Part shown: piece after piece, positions 1 to 5,468 of the stretch
Layout of the letters: each line of letters starts with the position of its first letter
How positions within the stretch are numbered: the stretch's first letter is position 1
From: an uncultured Aeromonadales bacterium
GTDB lineage: Bacteria > Pseudomonadota > Gammaproteobacteria > Enterobacterales > Succinivibrionaceae
DNA length: 8,081 nucleotides
Reading direction: 5' to 3'
NCBI GenBank assembly: GCA_902796095.1
Contig: CADBNP010000045.1
Location: 1-8,081 of the forward strand
Notes under the pieces: generated by a model
What the model saw: the letters and a program-made list of their open reading frames with translations, nothing else
What the model was told of the DNA's origin: nothing
The model's database searches: none
Translations under genes and position numbers: made by a program

Positions 1-99
1 TGCTTGTGCTTCAGCTTCTGCTTTTCGTCTGTCGGCGTCGGCCCTTGCTTTTGCTTCAGCTTCTGCTTTTCGTCTGTCGGCGTCGGCCCTTGCTTTTGC
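1..99 (-). repeat. 45-bp in-frame tandem repeat in the amidase linker
   Basis: Bases 1-54 and 46-99 match at a period of 45 with a single difference (position 6 g against position 51 t, which changes Lys to Gln). The match stops at position 100. The 45-bp unit encodes 15 residues, KARADADRRKAEAEA, and the sequence before it (residues about 215-226) is a degenerate version. The near identity at DNA level suggests recent duplication. The window edge cuts the array, so the copy number is unknown. Confidence 0.9.
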
Positions 100-771
100 C
101 TCTGCCTCCGCGCGGCGTTTTTTCTCAACCTCCGCCCGGTCTATCTCATCCATGTGCTGCTGATTGGTCTGGTGAAGAATATCCTTCTTCCTCTGAGCCT
201 CGTCAGGAGTCAGCACTCTGATATCACTGCCGGAGGAACTGTCAGATCTGCTGTCCGATGAAACCTGGTTTACACTGCCGGAACCTGAATCTTTCTGCTC
301 ACCTTTCACGTCCTGGGAATTATTCCTCTTGTCTCCGTCCTTTTTATCAGCGCGATTTTCATCTGTTCCCCTTGGTGCACCGGAAATTCGGTTGTTGAGA
401 AAATCAAGATATATACGGTGATGAGTGTAGTTGGCCTGGGGAGCCAGTTTTCCAACAAGAGGAGATACATTCCATTTCAGAATAAAGTGATAGCGTACTG
501 TTTTACCAGAGGATGAAACTTCCACCTTTTCAACAATCCGGCCGAAATTTCGATCAAGCTTTGGCAGAGAAGAGGTATTTTCTATATTTTTCAGTTCCAG
601 AACTACATGATATGGAACGGATTTATCAAGTGTGTAGACAGGCTCATCCGAAAGATCAAAAACAATCCTGGTCTTTTCCTGCTGTACCGTAGAACGGATA
701 CGTGCTATTTCGTTGCACAATGCATCAAAGCTGAACAAAAACAGGAACAGAAAAACTAATACTCGTTTCAA
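1..771 (-). CDS. amiB: AmiB-type N-acetylmuramoyl-L-alanine amidase, N-terminal part (cut by window edge)
   Basis: This is a periplasmic cell-wall amidase of the kind that cleaves septal peptidoglycan during daughter-cell separation. Only the first 257 codons lie here; the Amidase_3 zinc catalytic domain should follow beyond position 1 but is not seen. Residues 1-19 form a signal peptide (KR, then a Leu/Phe-rich core ending SFDALC). Residues about 21-127 resemble an AMIN domain (RIRSTVQQEKTRIVFDLS near the start, RIYLDFLN at the end), which in the family targets the enzyme to the septum. Residues about 130-185 are a Ser/Asp/Lys-rich disordered linker. Residues about 208-257 are a charged, Ala-rich predicted helix with a 15-residue repeat. 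The start is TTG at 771-769, overlapping the tsaE stop by 4 bp (TTGA) with GGAG 8 nt upstream; there is no in-frame ATG until codon 207. The identity rests on the AMIN domain, signal peptide and position after nnr-tsaE. Confidence 0.87.
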   Translation of the reverse strand, partial: MKRVLVFLFLFLFSFDALCNEIARIRSTVQQEKTRIVFDLSDEPVYTLDKSVPYHVVLELKNIENTSSLPKLDRNFGRIVEKVEVSSSGKTVRYHFILKWNVSPLVGKLAPQANYTHHRIYLDFLNNRISGAPRGTDENRADKKDGDKRNNSQDVKGEQKDSGSGSVNQVSSDSRSDSSSGSDIRVLTPDEAQRKKDILHQTNQQHMDEIDRAEVEKKRRAEAEAKARADADRRKAEAEAKARADADRRKAEAEAQA

Positions 772-1226
772 TTCATATTCTCCAGCACTTTGCATCCTTC
801 TGGCGAACAGCCGGATATGACAATCTCTCTGCCTTCAGCGGCATACAAAATAGCAATCTTTATATCAGGTTCAGGGAAATATCCGTCCCCCATCTGAGGC
901 CATTCCACAAGGACAACCGATTTACCGTCAAAATAATCTCTGATCCCCATAAACTCCAGTTCCTCAGGATCCCTGAGACGGTACAAATCAAAATGATAGA
1001 CTGTAAACTTCTCCAGACTGTAGTTCTCAACCAGCGTATATGTAGGACTCTTCACCTTACCGCCGTGACCGAGTCTTCGCAGGAACCCCCGGGTAAAGGT
1101 AGTCTTCCCCGCACCGAGATCACCGGTGAGATAAACGCAAATCCCCTGTGTACAGACGTCGGCAAGTCTTGCTCCGGCCTGTTCTGTTGCTGTCTCATTC
1201 TCCAGAAAAATTTTATATTCAGTCAT
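768..1226 (-). CDS. tsaE: TsaE, ATPase of the tRNA t6A37 threonylcarbamoyl transferase complex
   Basis: TsaE is a small cytoplasmic P-loop ATPase. It works with TsaB and TsaD to attach the threonylcarbamoyl group to A37 of ANN-decoding tRNAs. The 152-residue length is normal for the family. Visible motifs are the Walker A loop GDLGAGKTT (residues 35-43), the switch-like segment SPTYTLVENY (60-69), FDLYRL (79-84) with the conserved Asp80, ELEFMGIRDYF (89-99), and VLVEWP (105-110) with the conserved Glu-Trp pair. The ATG at 1226 lies inside the end of nnr, an 8-bp overlap, and no strong Shine-Dalgarno is seen, so translation is probably coupled to nnr. Its own stop overlaps the TTG start of the amidase by 4 bp. 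The nnr-tsaE-amiB order is the same as in E. coli (yjeF-yjeE-amiB). Confidence 0.97.
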   Translation of the reverse strand: MTEYKIFLENETATEQAGARLADVCTQGICVYLTGDLGAGKTTFTRGFLRRLGHGGKVKSPTYTLVENYSLEKFTVYHFDLYRLRDPEELEFMGIRDYFDGKSVVLVEWPQMGDGYFPEPDIKIAILYAAEGREIVISGCSPEGCKVLENMN

Positions 1227-2721
1227 GCTTCAAATTCATCAATTTTCTGATCTCTGCTAAAAGATCTGTCGGCAGCGTCCCGATAAATCCGTCATCTGAT
1301 GCCAGTACACCCGCCCTGCCGTGAACAGCAACTCCGACTCTTGCTGCATCAGAACAGTTCATACCTTCTGCCATAAGAGCTCCGATAATACCGGCCAGAA
1401 CATCCCCCATTCCTCCAACCGCCATGGAGGCATTCCCTTCTGTACTCACAGCAGTGGTATCTCCATCATAGATCAAAGTACCAAAACCCTTGAGAACAAC
1501 AACGGCACCAGTCAGTTCATGAAGTCTTACTGCTGTATTATATCGATTTTGTCTTACGTATTCGACATCAGTCTGAAGCAGCCTGGCTGCCTCCATTTCA
1601 TGAGGTGTAATTACGGCGTTTCTCAGTACTTTCACATTCTTTGACAGCCAGTACAGACCGTCTGCATCAACGATCTTCGGTACACTGCTGTCAATGCAGC
1701 TTTCAAAAACCCTGGATGCCCACTCATCTCTTCCAAGACCGGGGCCAAGAACCATAGCATGAGACCAGGAGAGAAGACGCTCCATTCCCGACAGACCTTC
1801 CTCATTCAGAGGCCACAGCATAAGTTCAGGCGAACCTGCAAAAATCAGAGGTATGCTTTCAGGACTGGCAGCCACTCGAACCAGTCCAGCTCCGCTTCTT
1901 AACGCCGCCATGGCGGACATTTTAATGGCACCCGGCATGGTGGGAGCTCCTCCCACCAGCACAAGACGACCGCTGTCATTTTTATTGGACGAGTTCCTGC
2001 GCTTCGGCAGACTGCAAAGCACCTCGGGATCATCATAAGAGCATAGTCTTATCTGATGTCCGCATCCGCACTCATCCCCGTCCTTTACTCCGAGATCATT
2101 AAATTCCAGTCTTCCGGTATAATCGCAGGCAACGCCTGTATAAAGTCCGGCCTTTGGACGCAGAAGCATAACCGTAACATCAGCATGAACAGCATCAGTA
2201 CAGCAGACTCCGGTGTCACCGTTCAGTCCTGAAGGTACATCGACGGAGATAACGAACCGTTCCCGACCGTGTCTGTTGATGAATCCAATCCAGTCAGGCA
2301 TGGGTTGTCGTACTTCTCCGCTGACGCCAATCCCGAGGAGAGCATCAACAATAATGTCAGTATTTTTCGGGAGTTCATCATCCAGTTCTGTCTGGATCAC
2401 TCCGCCTCTTTCAATATATGCTCTGCAAGCCAAATCGGCCTCTGTTCCCGTCTTCGGTGCTCTGTACTGTACACATCTGACACCGGTAAAGCCGCGCTCA
2501 AGCAGAATCGATGCCATTTCATATCCATCACCGCCGTTGTTGCCTGGACCGCACAGCACAAGAATGCCGGTGTTCCTGTCATCCACATATTTCTCAATGC
2601 ATTCTGCAAGAGCAAGACCAGCCCTGTGCATAAGTTCATAACACAGTCCATTTTCATCACAATAGTGTCTCTCCATCTGTCTGATCTGGAGACCGGTATA
2701 TAATTCTCTGTACAGTTCCAT
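1219..2721 (-). CDS. nnr: Bifunctional NAD(P)H-hydrate epimerase / ADP-dependent dehydratase
   Basis: This is a metabolite-repair enzyme. The N-terminal YjeF_N domain interconverts R and S forms of hydrated NAD(P)H, and the C-terminal ribokinase-like domain dehydrates the S form back to NAD(P)H using ADP. Both domains are complete in 500 residues, the usual fused length. In the epimerase half (about 1-215) I see LCGPGNNGGDG (56-66), DALLG (126-130) and SVDVPSGLNGD (159-169). In the dehydratase half (about 235-495) I see the glycine-rich GRLVLVGG (251-258), AALRSGAGLVRV (272-283), GPGLG (326-330), VDADGL (351-356), TPHEMEAARL (372-381) and VGGMGDVLAGIIGAL (435-449) with the catalytic Asp440. 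The ATG at 2721 has AAGGGAT a few bases upstream as ribosome binding site. It is the first gene of the minus-strand operon with tsaE and amiB. Confidence 0.97.
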   Translation of the reverse strand: MELYRELYTGLQIRQMERHYCDENGLCYELMHRAGLALAECIEKYVDDRNTGILVLCGPGNNGGDGYEMASILLERGFTGVRCVQYRAPKTGTEADLACRAYIERGGVIQTELDDELPKNTDIIVDALLGIGVSGEVRQPMPDWIGFINRHGRERFVISVDVPSGLNGDTGVCCTDAVHADVTVMLLRPKAGLYTGVACDYTGRLEFNDLGVKDGDECGCGHQIRLCSYDDPEVLCSLPKRRNSSNKNDSGRLVLVGGAPTMPGAIKMSAMAALRSGAGLVRVAASPESIPLIFAGSPELMLWPLNEEGLSGMERLLSWSHAMVLGPGLGRDEWASRVFESCIDSSVPKIVDADGLYWLSKNVKVLRNAVITPHEMEAARLLQTDVEYVRQNRYNTAVRLHELTGAVVVLKGFGTLIYDGDTTAVSTEGNASMAVGGMGDVLAGIIGALMAEGMNCSDAARVGVAVHGRAGVLASDDGFIGTLPTDLLAEIRKLMNLKHD

Positions 2722-2784
2722 TTTTATCCCTTTGCCCTGCCGGTTATGTGCCGTTCAGCAAAACTTAATGACCTCACCTGTTCT

Positions 2785-2790
2785 ATTCTA
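2785..2790 (-). promoter_or_regulatory. Candidate -10 box for the nnr-tsaE-amiB operon
   Basis: On the minus strand TAGAAT (5 of 6 to TATAAT) lies about 64 bp before the nnr start codon. That would give a leader of roughly 55-60 nt. No good -35 hexamer is found 16-18 bp upstream; that stretch is T-rich. This is an assignment by consensus and position only. Confidence 0.3.
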
Positions 2791-3240
2791 GCCTAAAAAA
2801 TACAGAAAATACGATGACAGGTCGCTTTTTTAAGGATCCAGGCACTACGACGGCAGATTCCATGAATAAAAATCGGCTGAGAACAGAGGAAACGGGCAGC
2901 ACATTGAAAGGCGCTGGTGTACTGCATCCCGTGTTTTTGACTTCGGAGCCTAAAAAAAGTGGCCCAAAACCTTATCGGCACAGTATTTTTGCCGGATCAA
3001 AATTGTCAAATTAGCGGGTGCGAAATATCATACTGTAGTTTGATCAGTTTATTCGGATTTTTTGAATCAGCCATATAAATTTCTGAACATCCTAAAGCAG
3101 GTCTCCAACAATTCTCCCACAGCAGGATCAGATCTTCAGTTTTTTGGATACACTGGAAGGAAATTGGTTCTGTTATGGACGACTTATGCAACATGGCAAA
3201 GCTGCGACTGAAGGTGGGGTTCTGAATAGTTACTCAAGTC

Positions 3241-3269
3241 TTGCCATTATTGATTAAACTTGAAAAAAT
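3241..3269 (+). promoter_or_regulatory. Candidate sigma-70 promoter for queG
   Basis: TTGCCA at 3241-3246 matches the -35 consensus at 5 of 6 positions. AAAAAT at 3264-3269, after a 17-bp spacer, matches the -10 consensus at 4 of 6. Transcription would start near 3276, giving a leader of about 60 nt that includes the inverted repeat at 3291-3306. It is prediction by eye; other AT-rich hexamers nearby are alternatives. Confidence 0.3.
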
Positions 3270-3290
3270 CTGCATGGAAACCCGAGTAAT

Positions 3291-3306
3291 TAATGTAAAA
3301 ACATTA
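3291..3306. repeat. Perfect short inverted repeat upstream of queG
   Basis: TAATGT (3291-3296) and ACATTA (3301-3306) are exact inverted copies around AAAA. The element lies about 33 bp before the queG start, within the expected leader or promoter. It could be an operator or a weak RNA hairpin. AT-rich 6-bp arms arise easily by chance. Confidence 0.35.
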
Positions 3307-3315
3307 CCCGGCGAC

Positions 3316-3326
3316 TGTTTCAAACA
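3316..3326. repeat. Palindrome TGTTTCAAACA, copy 1 (before queG)
   Basis: This 11-bp sequence is symmetrical around its central C (TGTTT-C-AAACA). It ends two bases before the AGGAG ribosome binding site of queG (3329-3333). An identical copy lies at 4457-4467, downstream of queG. The position would suit a repressor site or a leader element, but no known regulator is matched. Confidence 0.4.
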
Positions 3327-3338
3327 TCAGGAGTTACA

Positions 3339-4391
3339 ATGAATGATCTGAAAAATTCCGAAGAAGCGGCAAACGCCAGTGAGATGATACTCCGGGCGGC
3401 ATCTGAATGTGGCTTTGACATGGCAGGAATATCAGGGCTTGAGCTGCCTGAATCAGAAATACAGAATTACATTGACTGGCTCAATAAAAAACACTACGGC
3501 ACAATGAATTATCTCAGAGATGGTCTTGAGATAAGAATGACCCCCCAACTTCTTCTGCCTGATGCTTTATCAGTAATATCAGCAGGTCTCGTATACAAAT
3601 CCGGAGATAATGCCGATCCGGGGCCCCTTTGCGGAAGAATCAGCGAGTATGCATACGGAAGAGACTATCACAAGGTTCTGAAAAAAAAGCTGAAGATGCT
3701 GGCAGGAAAAATTCAGGAGATGTTTCCGCAAATGGAAAGCAGAGGCTTTGTAGACTCTGCTCCGGTATTTGAAAAGCTGTACGGACAGAATGCGGGTCTC
3801 GGGACGAAAGGGAAAAATTCTCTTCTGATCAATGCTGAAACGGGCTCCAAGTTTTTTATCGGTGAACTTATCACCAATCTTCCTCTGAAACCTACTGAGA
3901 GGACTAATTTCGATCCCTGTAAAAGCTGCAGACTATGCGTGGATAAATGCCCGACCGGAGCCATATTGGAAGACAGGCAAATCAATGCATCAAAATGCAT
4001 AGCCTACCTTACAATCGAATACAGGGGTATTATTCCGGAGGAATACTGCCGGGTAATTGGAAACAGAATCTTCGGCTGTGATGAATGCCAGGACTGCTGT
4101 CCCTGGAACCGGCGCAGAGTTATAACCGGGGAGGCTGACTTTACACGCCGTTACAGGGAAACTGATCTGGAACTGAAAACACTGCTTGCCATGACTGAGG
4201 AGCAGTATCTTAAAATGTTTGAAGGTTCGGTGATCAGAAGAGCAGGATGGGTGTGCTTTATGAGAAATGTAATCATTGCCGCCGGCAATTCCGGCGATCC
4301 GTCATTGAAAAAGCTGATTGAAAAATTCACTTCTGATAATAATGAAATATTAAGAGCGCACGCCCGGCGTGCAATGGAAAAGCTGCAATGA
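3339..4391 (+). CDS. queG: Epoxyqueuosine reductase QueG
   Basis: QueG is a cobalamin-dependent, iron-sulfur cytoplasmic enzyme. It reduces epoxyqueuosine to queuosine at the wobble position of Tyr, His, Asn and Asp tRNAs, the last step of that pathway. The 350 residues are full length. Visible are GRDYHKVLK (107-115) in the B12-binding region, FVDSAPVFEK (137-146) with the Asp139 expected to act in catalysis, and AGLGTKGKNSLL (152-163). The first 4Fe-4S motif has Cys194, 197, 200 and 204; the second set is Cys220, 247, 250 and 254 in KCIAYLTIE and GCDECQDCCPWN. A helical repeat-like C terminus follows (about 298-350). The ATG at 3339 follows AGGAG with a 5-nt spacer. It is divergent from nnr as in E. 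coli. One oddity is Thr156 where relatives such as E. coli have Trp after GLG. Confidence 0.97.
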   Translation: MNDLKNSEEAANASEMILRAASECGFDMAGISGLELPESEIQNYIDWLNKKHYGTMNYLRDGLEIRMTPQLLLPDALSVISAGLVYKSGDNADPGPLCGRISEYAYGRDYHKVLKKKLKMLAGKIQEMFPQMESRGFVDSAPVFEKLYGQNAGLGTKGKNSLLINAETGSKFFIGELITNLPLKPTERTNFDPCKSCRLCVDKCPTGAILEDRQINASKCIAYLTIEYRGIIPEEYCRVIGNRIFGCDECQDCCPWNRRRVITGEADFTRRYRETDLELKTLLAMTEEQYLKMFEGSVIRRAGWVCFMRNVIIAAGNSGDPSLKKLIEKFTSDNNEILRAHARRAMEKLQ

Positions 4392-4456
4392 CAGTAAAAT
4401 CAAGGCGGAGACACCGGCATTTCCTTACGCTTCTAAGACGGACACAACGCCAACAA

Positions 4457-4467
4457 TGTTTCAAACA
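4457..4467. repeat. Palindrome TGTTTCAAACA, copy 2 (after queG)
   Basis: This is an exact 11-bp copy of the element at 3316-3326. It lies 66 bp after the queG stop and 168 bp before the ppgK start. Its left part overlaps a longer inverted repeat that ends at 4489. Confidence 0.4.
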
Positions 4468-4584
4468 GAATTCGTCCATAAAAAACATTTCGGTATGATC
4501 TCACACAATCAGTTAAACTTTCTTCAGATTTTTATGAACCTGTAATATCTTATTCTGTATCGGTAATAACATGAATTTGGACGT

Positions 4585-4611
4585 TCTGATGCAAAAAAAT
4601 CAGGCATCAGA
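4585..4611 (+). promoter_or_regulatory. Stem-loop just upstream of the ppgK ribosome binding site
   Basis: TCTGATGC (4585-4592) and GCATCAGA (4604-4611) form a perfect 8-bp inverted repeat. The 11-nt loop begins with seven A residues. It ends 11 nt before AAGGAG (4623-4628), the Shine-Dalgarno of ppgK. In RNA it could affect translation or stability; in DNA it could be an operator. No known riboswitch is recognised. Confidence 0.45.
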
Positions 4612-4634
4612 TCTTGAACATGAAGGAGTGACAG

Positions 4635-5393
4635 ATGCAGATTCTCGGCGTGGATATAGGCGGCACCGGAATTAAGGGTGCCATAGTTGAAACAGATACA
4701 GGCGAGTTGCTTACAGAAAGACAAAGAATAGAAACTCCGAGACCGGCAACTCCGGAAGCAGTAGCCTCGACACTGAAGCAGCTCGTAGATCAGTTTGAGT
4801 GGAAGGGACCAATCGGCTGCGGTTTTCCTGCGACCATCCATCACGGTGTGGCTTTCACTGCAGCCAATATTGATGCCACATGGGTCAATACTGCTGTGGA
4901 TAATCTGTTCTCGGAAACCACTGGATGCGAATGCTTTGTTATCAATGATGCCGATGCTGCCGGCATATGCGAAATGAAATTCGGAGCAGGCAGAGATCGC
5001 AATGGCGTTGTTATGATGCTTACCATCGGAACCGGCATCGGTTCTGCGGTATTCATTGACGGCAAACTTCATCCGAACACAGAACTCGGACATCTTATTC
5101 TTGAAACAAAGCACGGTTCCCAGAAGGCCGAGCACTACTGTTCAGAAAGAGTCAGAGTTGAAAAGGATCTGGGCTGGAACAAATTCGGTCGTCGCTTCGG
5201 ACGTTTCCTGAACAGACTTGAGTTCCTGTTCAATCCGGATCTGTTCATCATCGGCGGCGGTGTTTCCAAAAAATTTGATCGTTTTTCTGATAATTTTACA
5301 CTCAGAACCGAAATCAAGGTTGCAGAAACCCTGAACCAGGCCGGAATTATCGGTGCCGCCATCAATGCGGCGCAGAAAAAGAATGAATTCTGA
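4635..5393 (+). CDS. ppgK: Polyphosphate glucokinase (ROK family)
   Basis: The enzyme phosphorylates glucose to glucose 6-phosphate with inorganic polyphosphate, in many members with ATP as an alternative, in the cytoplasm at the entry to glycolysis. The 252-residue length fits PPGK better than longer ATP glucokinases. Visible are the phosphate loop DIGGTGIKGA (7-16), GFPATIHHG (63-71), TAANID (75-80), NDADAAG (104-110) with the likely catalytic Asp105, the second phosphate loop TIGTGIGSA (130-138), NTELGH (148-153) and IIGGGVSKKFDRF (205-217). The TAAN, NTELGH and GGGVSKK segments together are typical of PPGK rather than other ROK kinases. The ROK zinc-cysteine cluster is absent, as in PPGK. 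AAGGAG six bases before the ATG supports the start. The TGA is followed in frame by TAA, then a strong terminator. Polyphosphate use is inferred from family; substrate preference cannot be read directly. Confidence 0.92.
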   Translation: MQILGVDIGGTGIKGAIVETDTGELLTERQRIETPRPATPEAVASTLKQLVDQFEWKGPIGCGFPATIHHGVAFTAANIDATWVNTAVDNLFSETTGCECFVINDADAAGICEMKFGAGRDRNGVVMMLTIGTGIGSAVFIDGKLHPNTELGHLILETKHGSQKAEHYCSERVRVEKDLGWNKFGRRFGRFLNRLEFLFNPDLFIIGGGVSKKFDRFSDNFTLRTEIKVAETLNQAGIIGAAINAAQKKNEF

Positions 5394-5413
5394 TAAACCT
5401 CCTATTTACCTCT

Positions 5414-5455
5414 GGCGGAGCTTCTGTCTTAACAACAGAATGCTGCCGCCTTTTT
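5414..5455 (+). terminator. Intrinsic terminator after ppgK
   Basis: GGCGG (5414-5418) pairs with CCGCC (5446-5450), AGC (5419-5421) with GCT (5442-5444), and TTCTGT (5422-5427) with ACAGAA (5435-5440). The loop is 7 nt, and two single-base bulges interrupt the 14 pairs. TTTTT follows directly at 5451-5455. It starts 20 bp after the ppgK stop and ends only 13 bases before the ATG of the glycosyltransferase. Confidence 0.9.
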
Positions 5456-5468
5456 GATCTGGATTTCC

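Larger units (their letters stand above)
2722..3338. other. Divergent intergenic region between nnr and queG, no confident gene
   Basis: This 617-bp stretch separates the divergent nnr and queG genes. It should hold both promoters. Small open frames exist (2814-3014 plus; 2793-2981 and 3006-3194 minus, each 62-66 codons). None has a convincing Shine-Dalgarno, a recognisable domain or a clear family resemblance. A weak 5-bp hairpin (2976-2980 with 2990-2994) has no U tract. No tRNA, insertion sequence end or array is seen. The length is well beyond what two promoters need, so a decayed gene or a small RNA remains possible, but the sequence alone does not show one. Confidence 0.6.
4392..4634. 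other. Intergenic region between queG and ppgK
   Basis: These 243 bp contain no gene. There are three symmetrical elements: AATGTTT (4455-4461) against AAACATT (4483-4489) with a 21-bp gap, the palindrome at 4457-4467 nested in its left arm, and the hairpin at 4585-4611. No typical terminator with a U tract follows queG, so read-through from queG into ppgK is possible. I found no promoter with good -35 and -10 boxes. Confidence 0.6.

Noticed and set aside
1..99. CRISPR array from the short repeats at the left end
   Set aside because: The repeats are directly adjacent without spacers and are in frame with a 15-residue protein repeat.
2213..2703. Two plus-strand open frames of 142 and 144 codons opposite nnr
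   Set aside because: Both overlap each other and the conserved epimerase domain on the other strand; neither looks like a known protein.
2814..3014. A 66-codon plus-strand open frame in the intergenic region
   Set aside because: No Shine-Dalgarno precedes the ATG, it would begin over the presumed nnr promoter, and its hydrophilic product resembles nothing I know.
4540..4561. Possible PhoB box before ppgK (CTGTAAT and CTGTATC)
   Set aside because: A Pho box needs two CTGTCAT-like repeats starting 11 bp apart; these start 15 bp apart and each is imperfect.
4524..5135. A 203-codon minus-strand open frame opposite ppgK
   Set aside because: It lies mostly antisense to a clear ROK kinase, has no recognisable domain or ribosome binding site, and mirrors the codon structure of the real gene.
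5454..5468. TTG start adding five residues to the glycosyltransferase
   Set aside because: The codon sits in the terminator U tract and its ribosome binding site would be buried in the hairpin; the ATG at 5469 gives the usual N terminus of the family.
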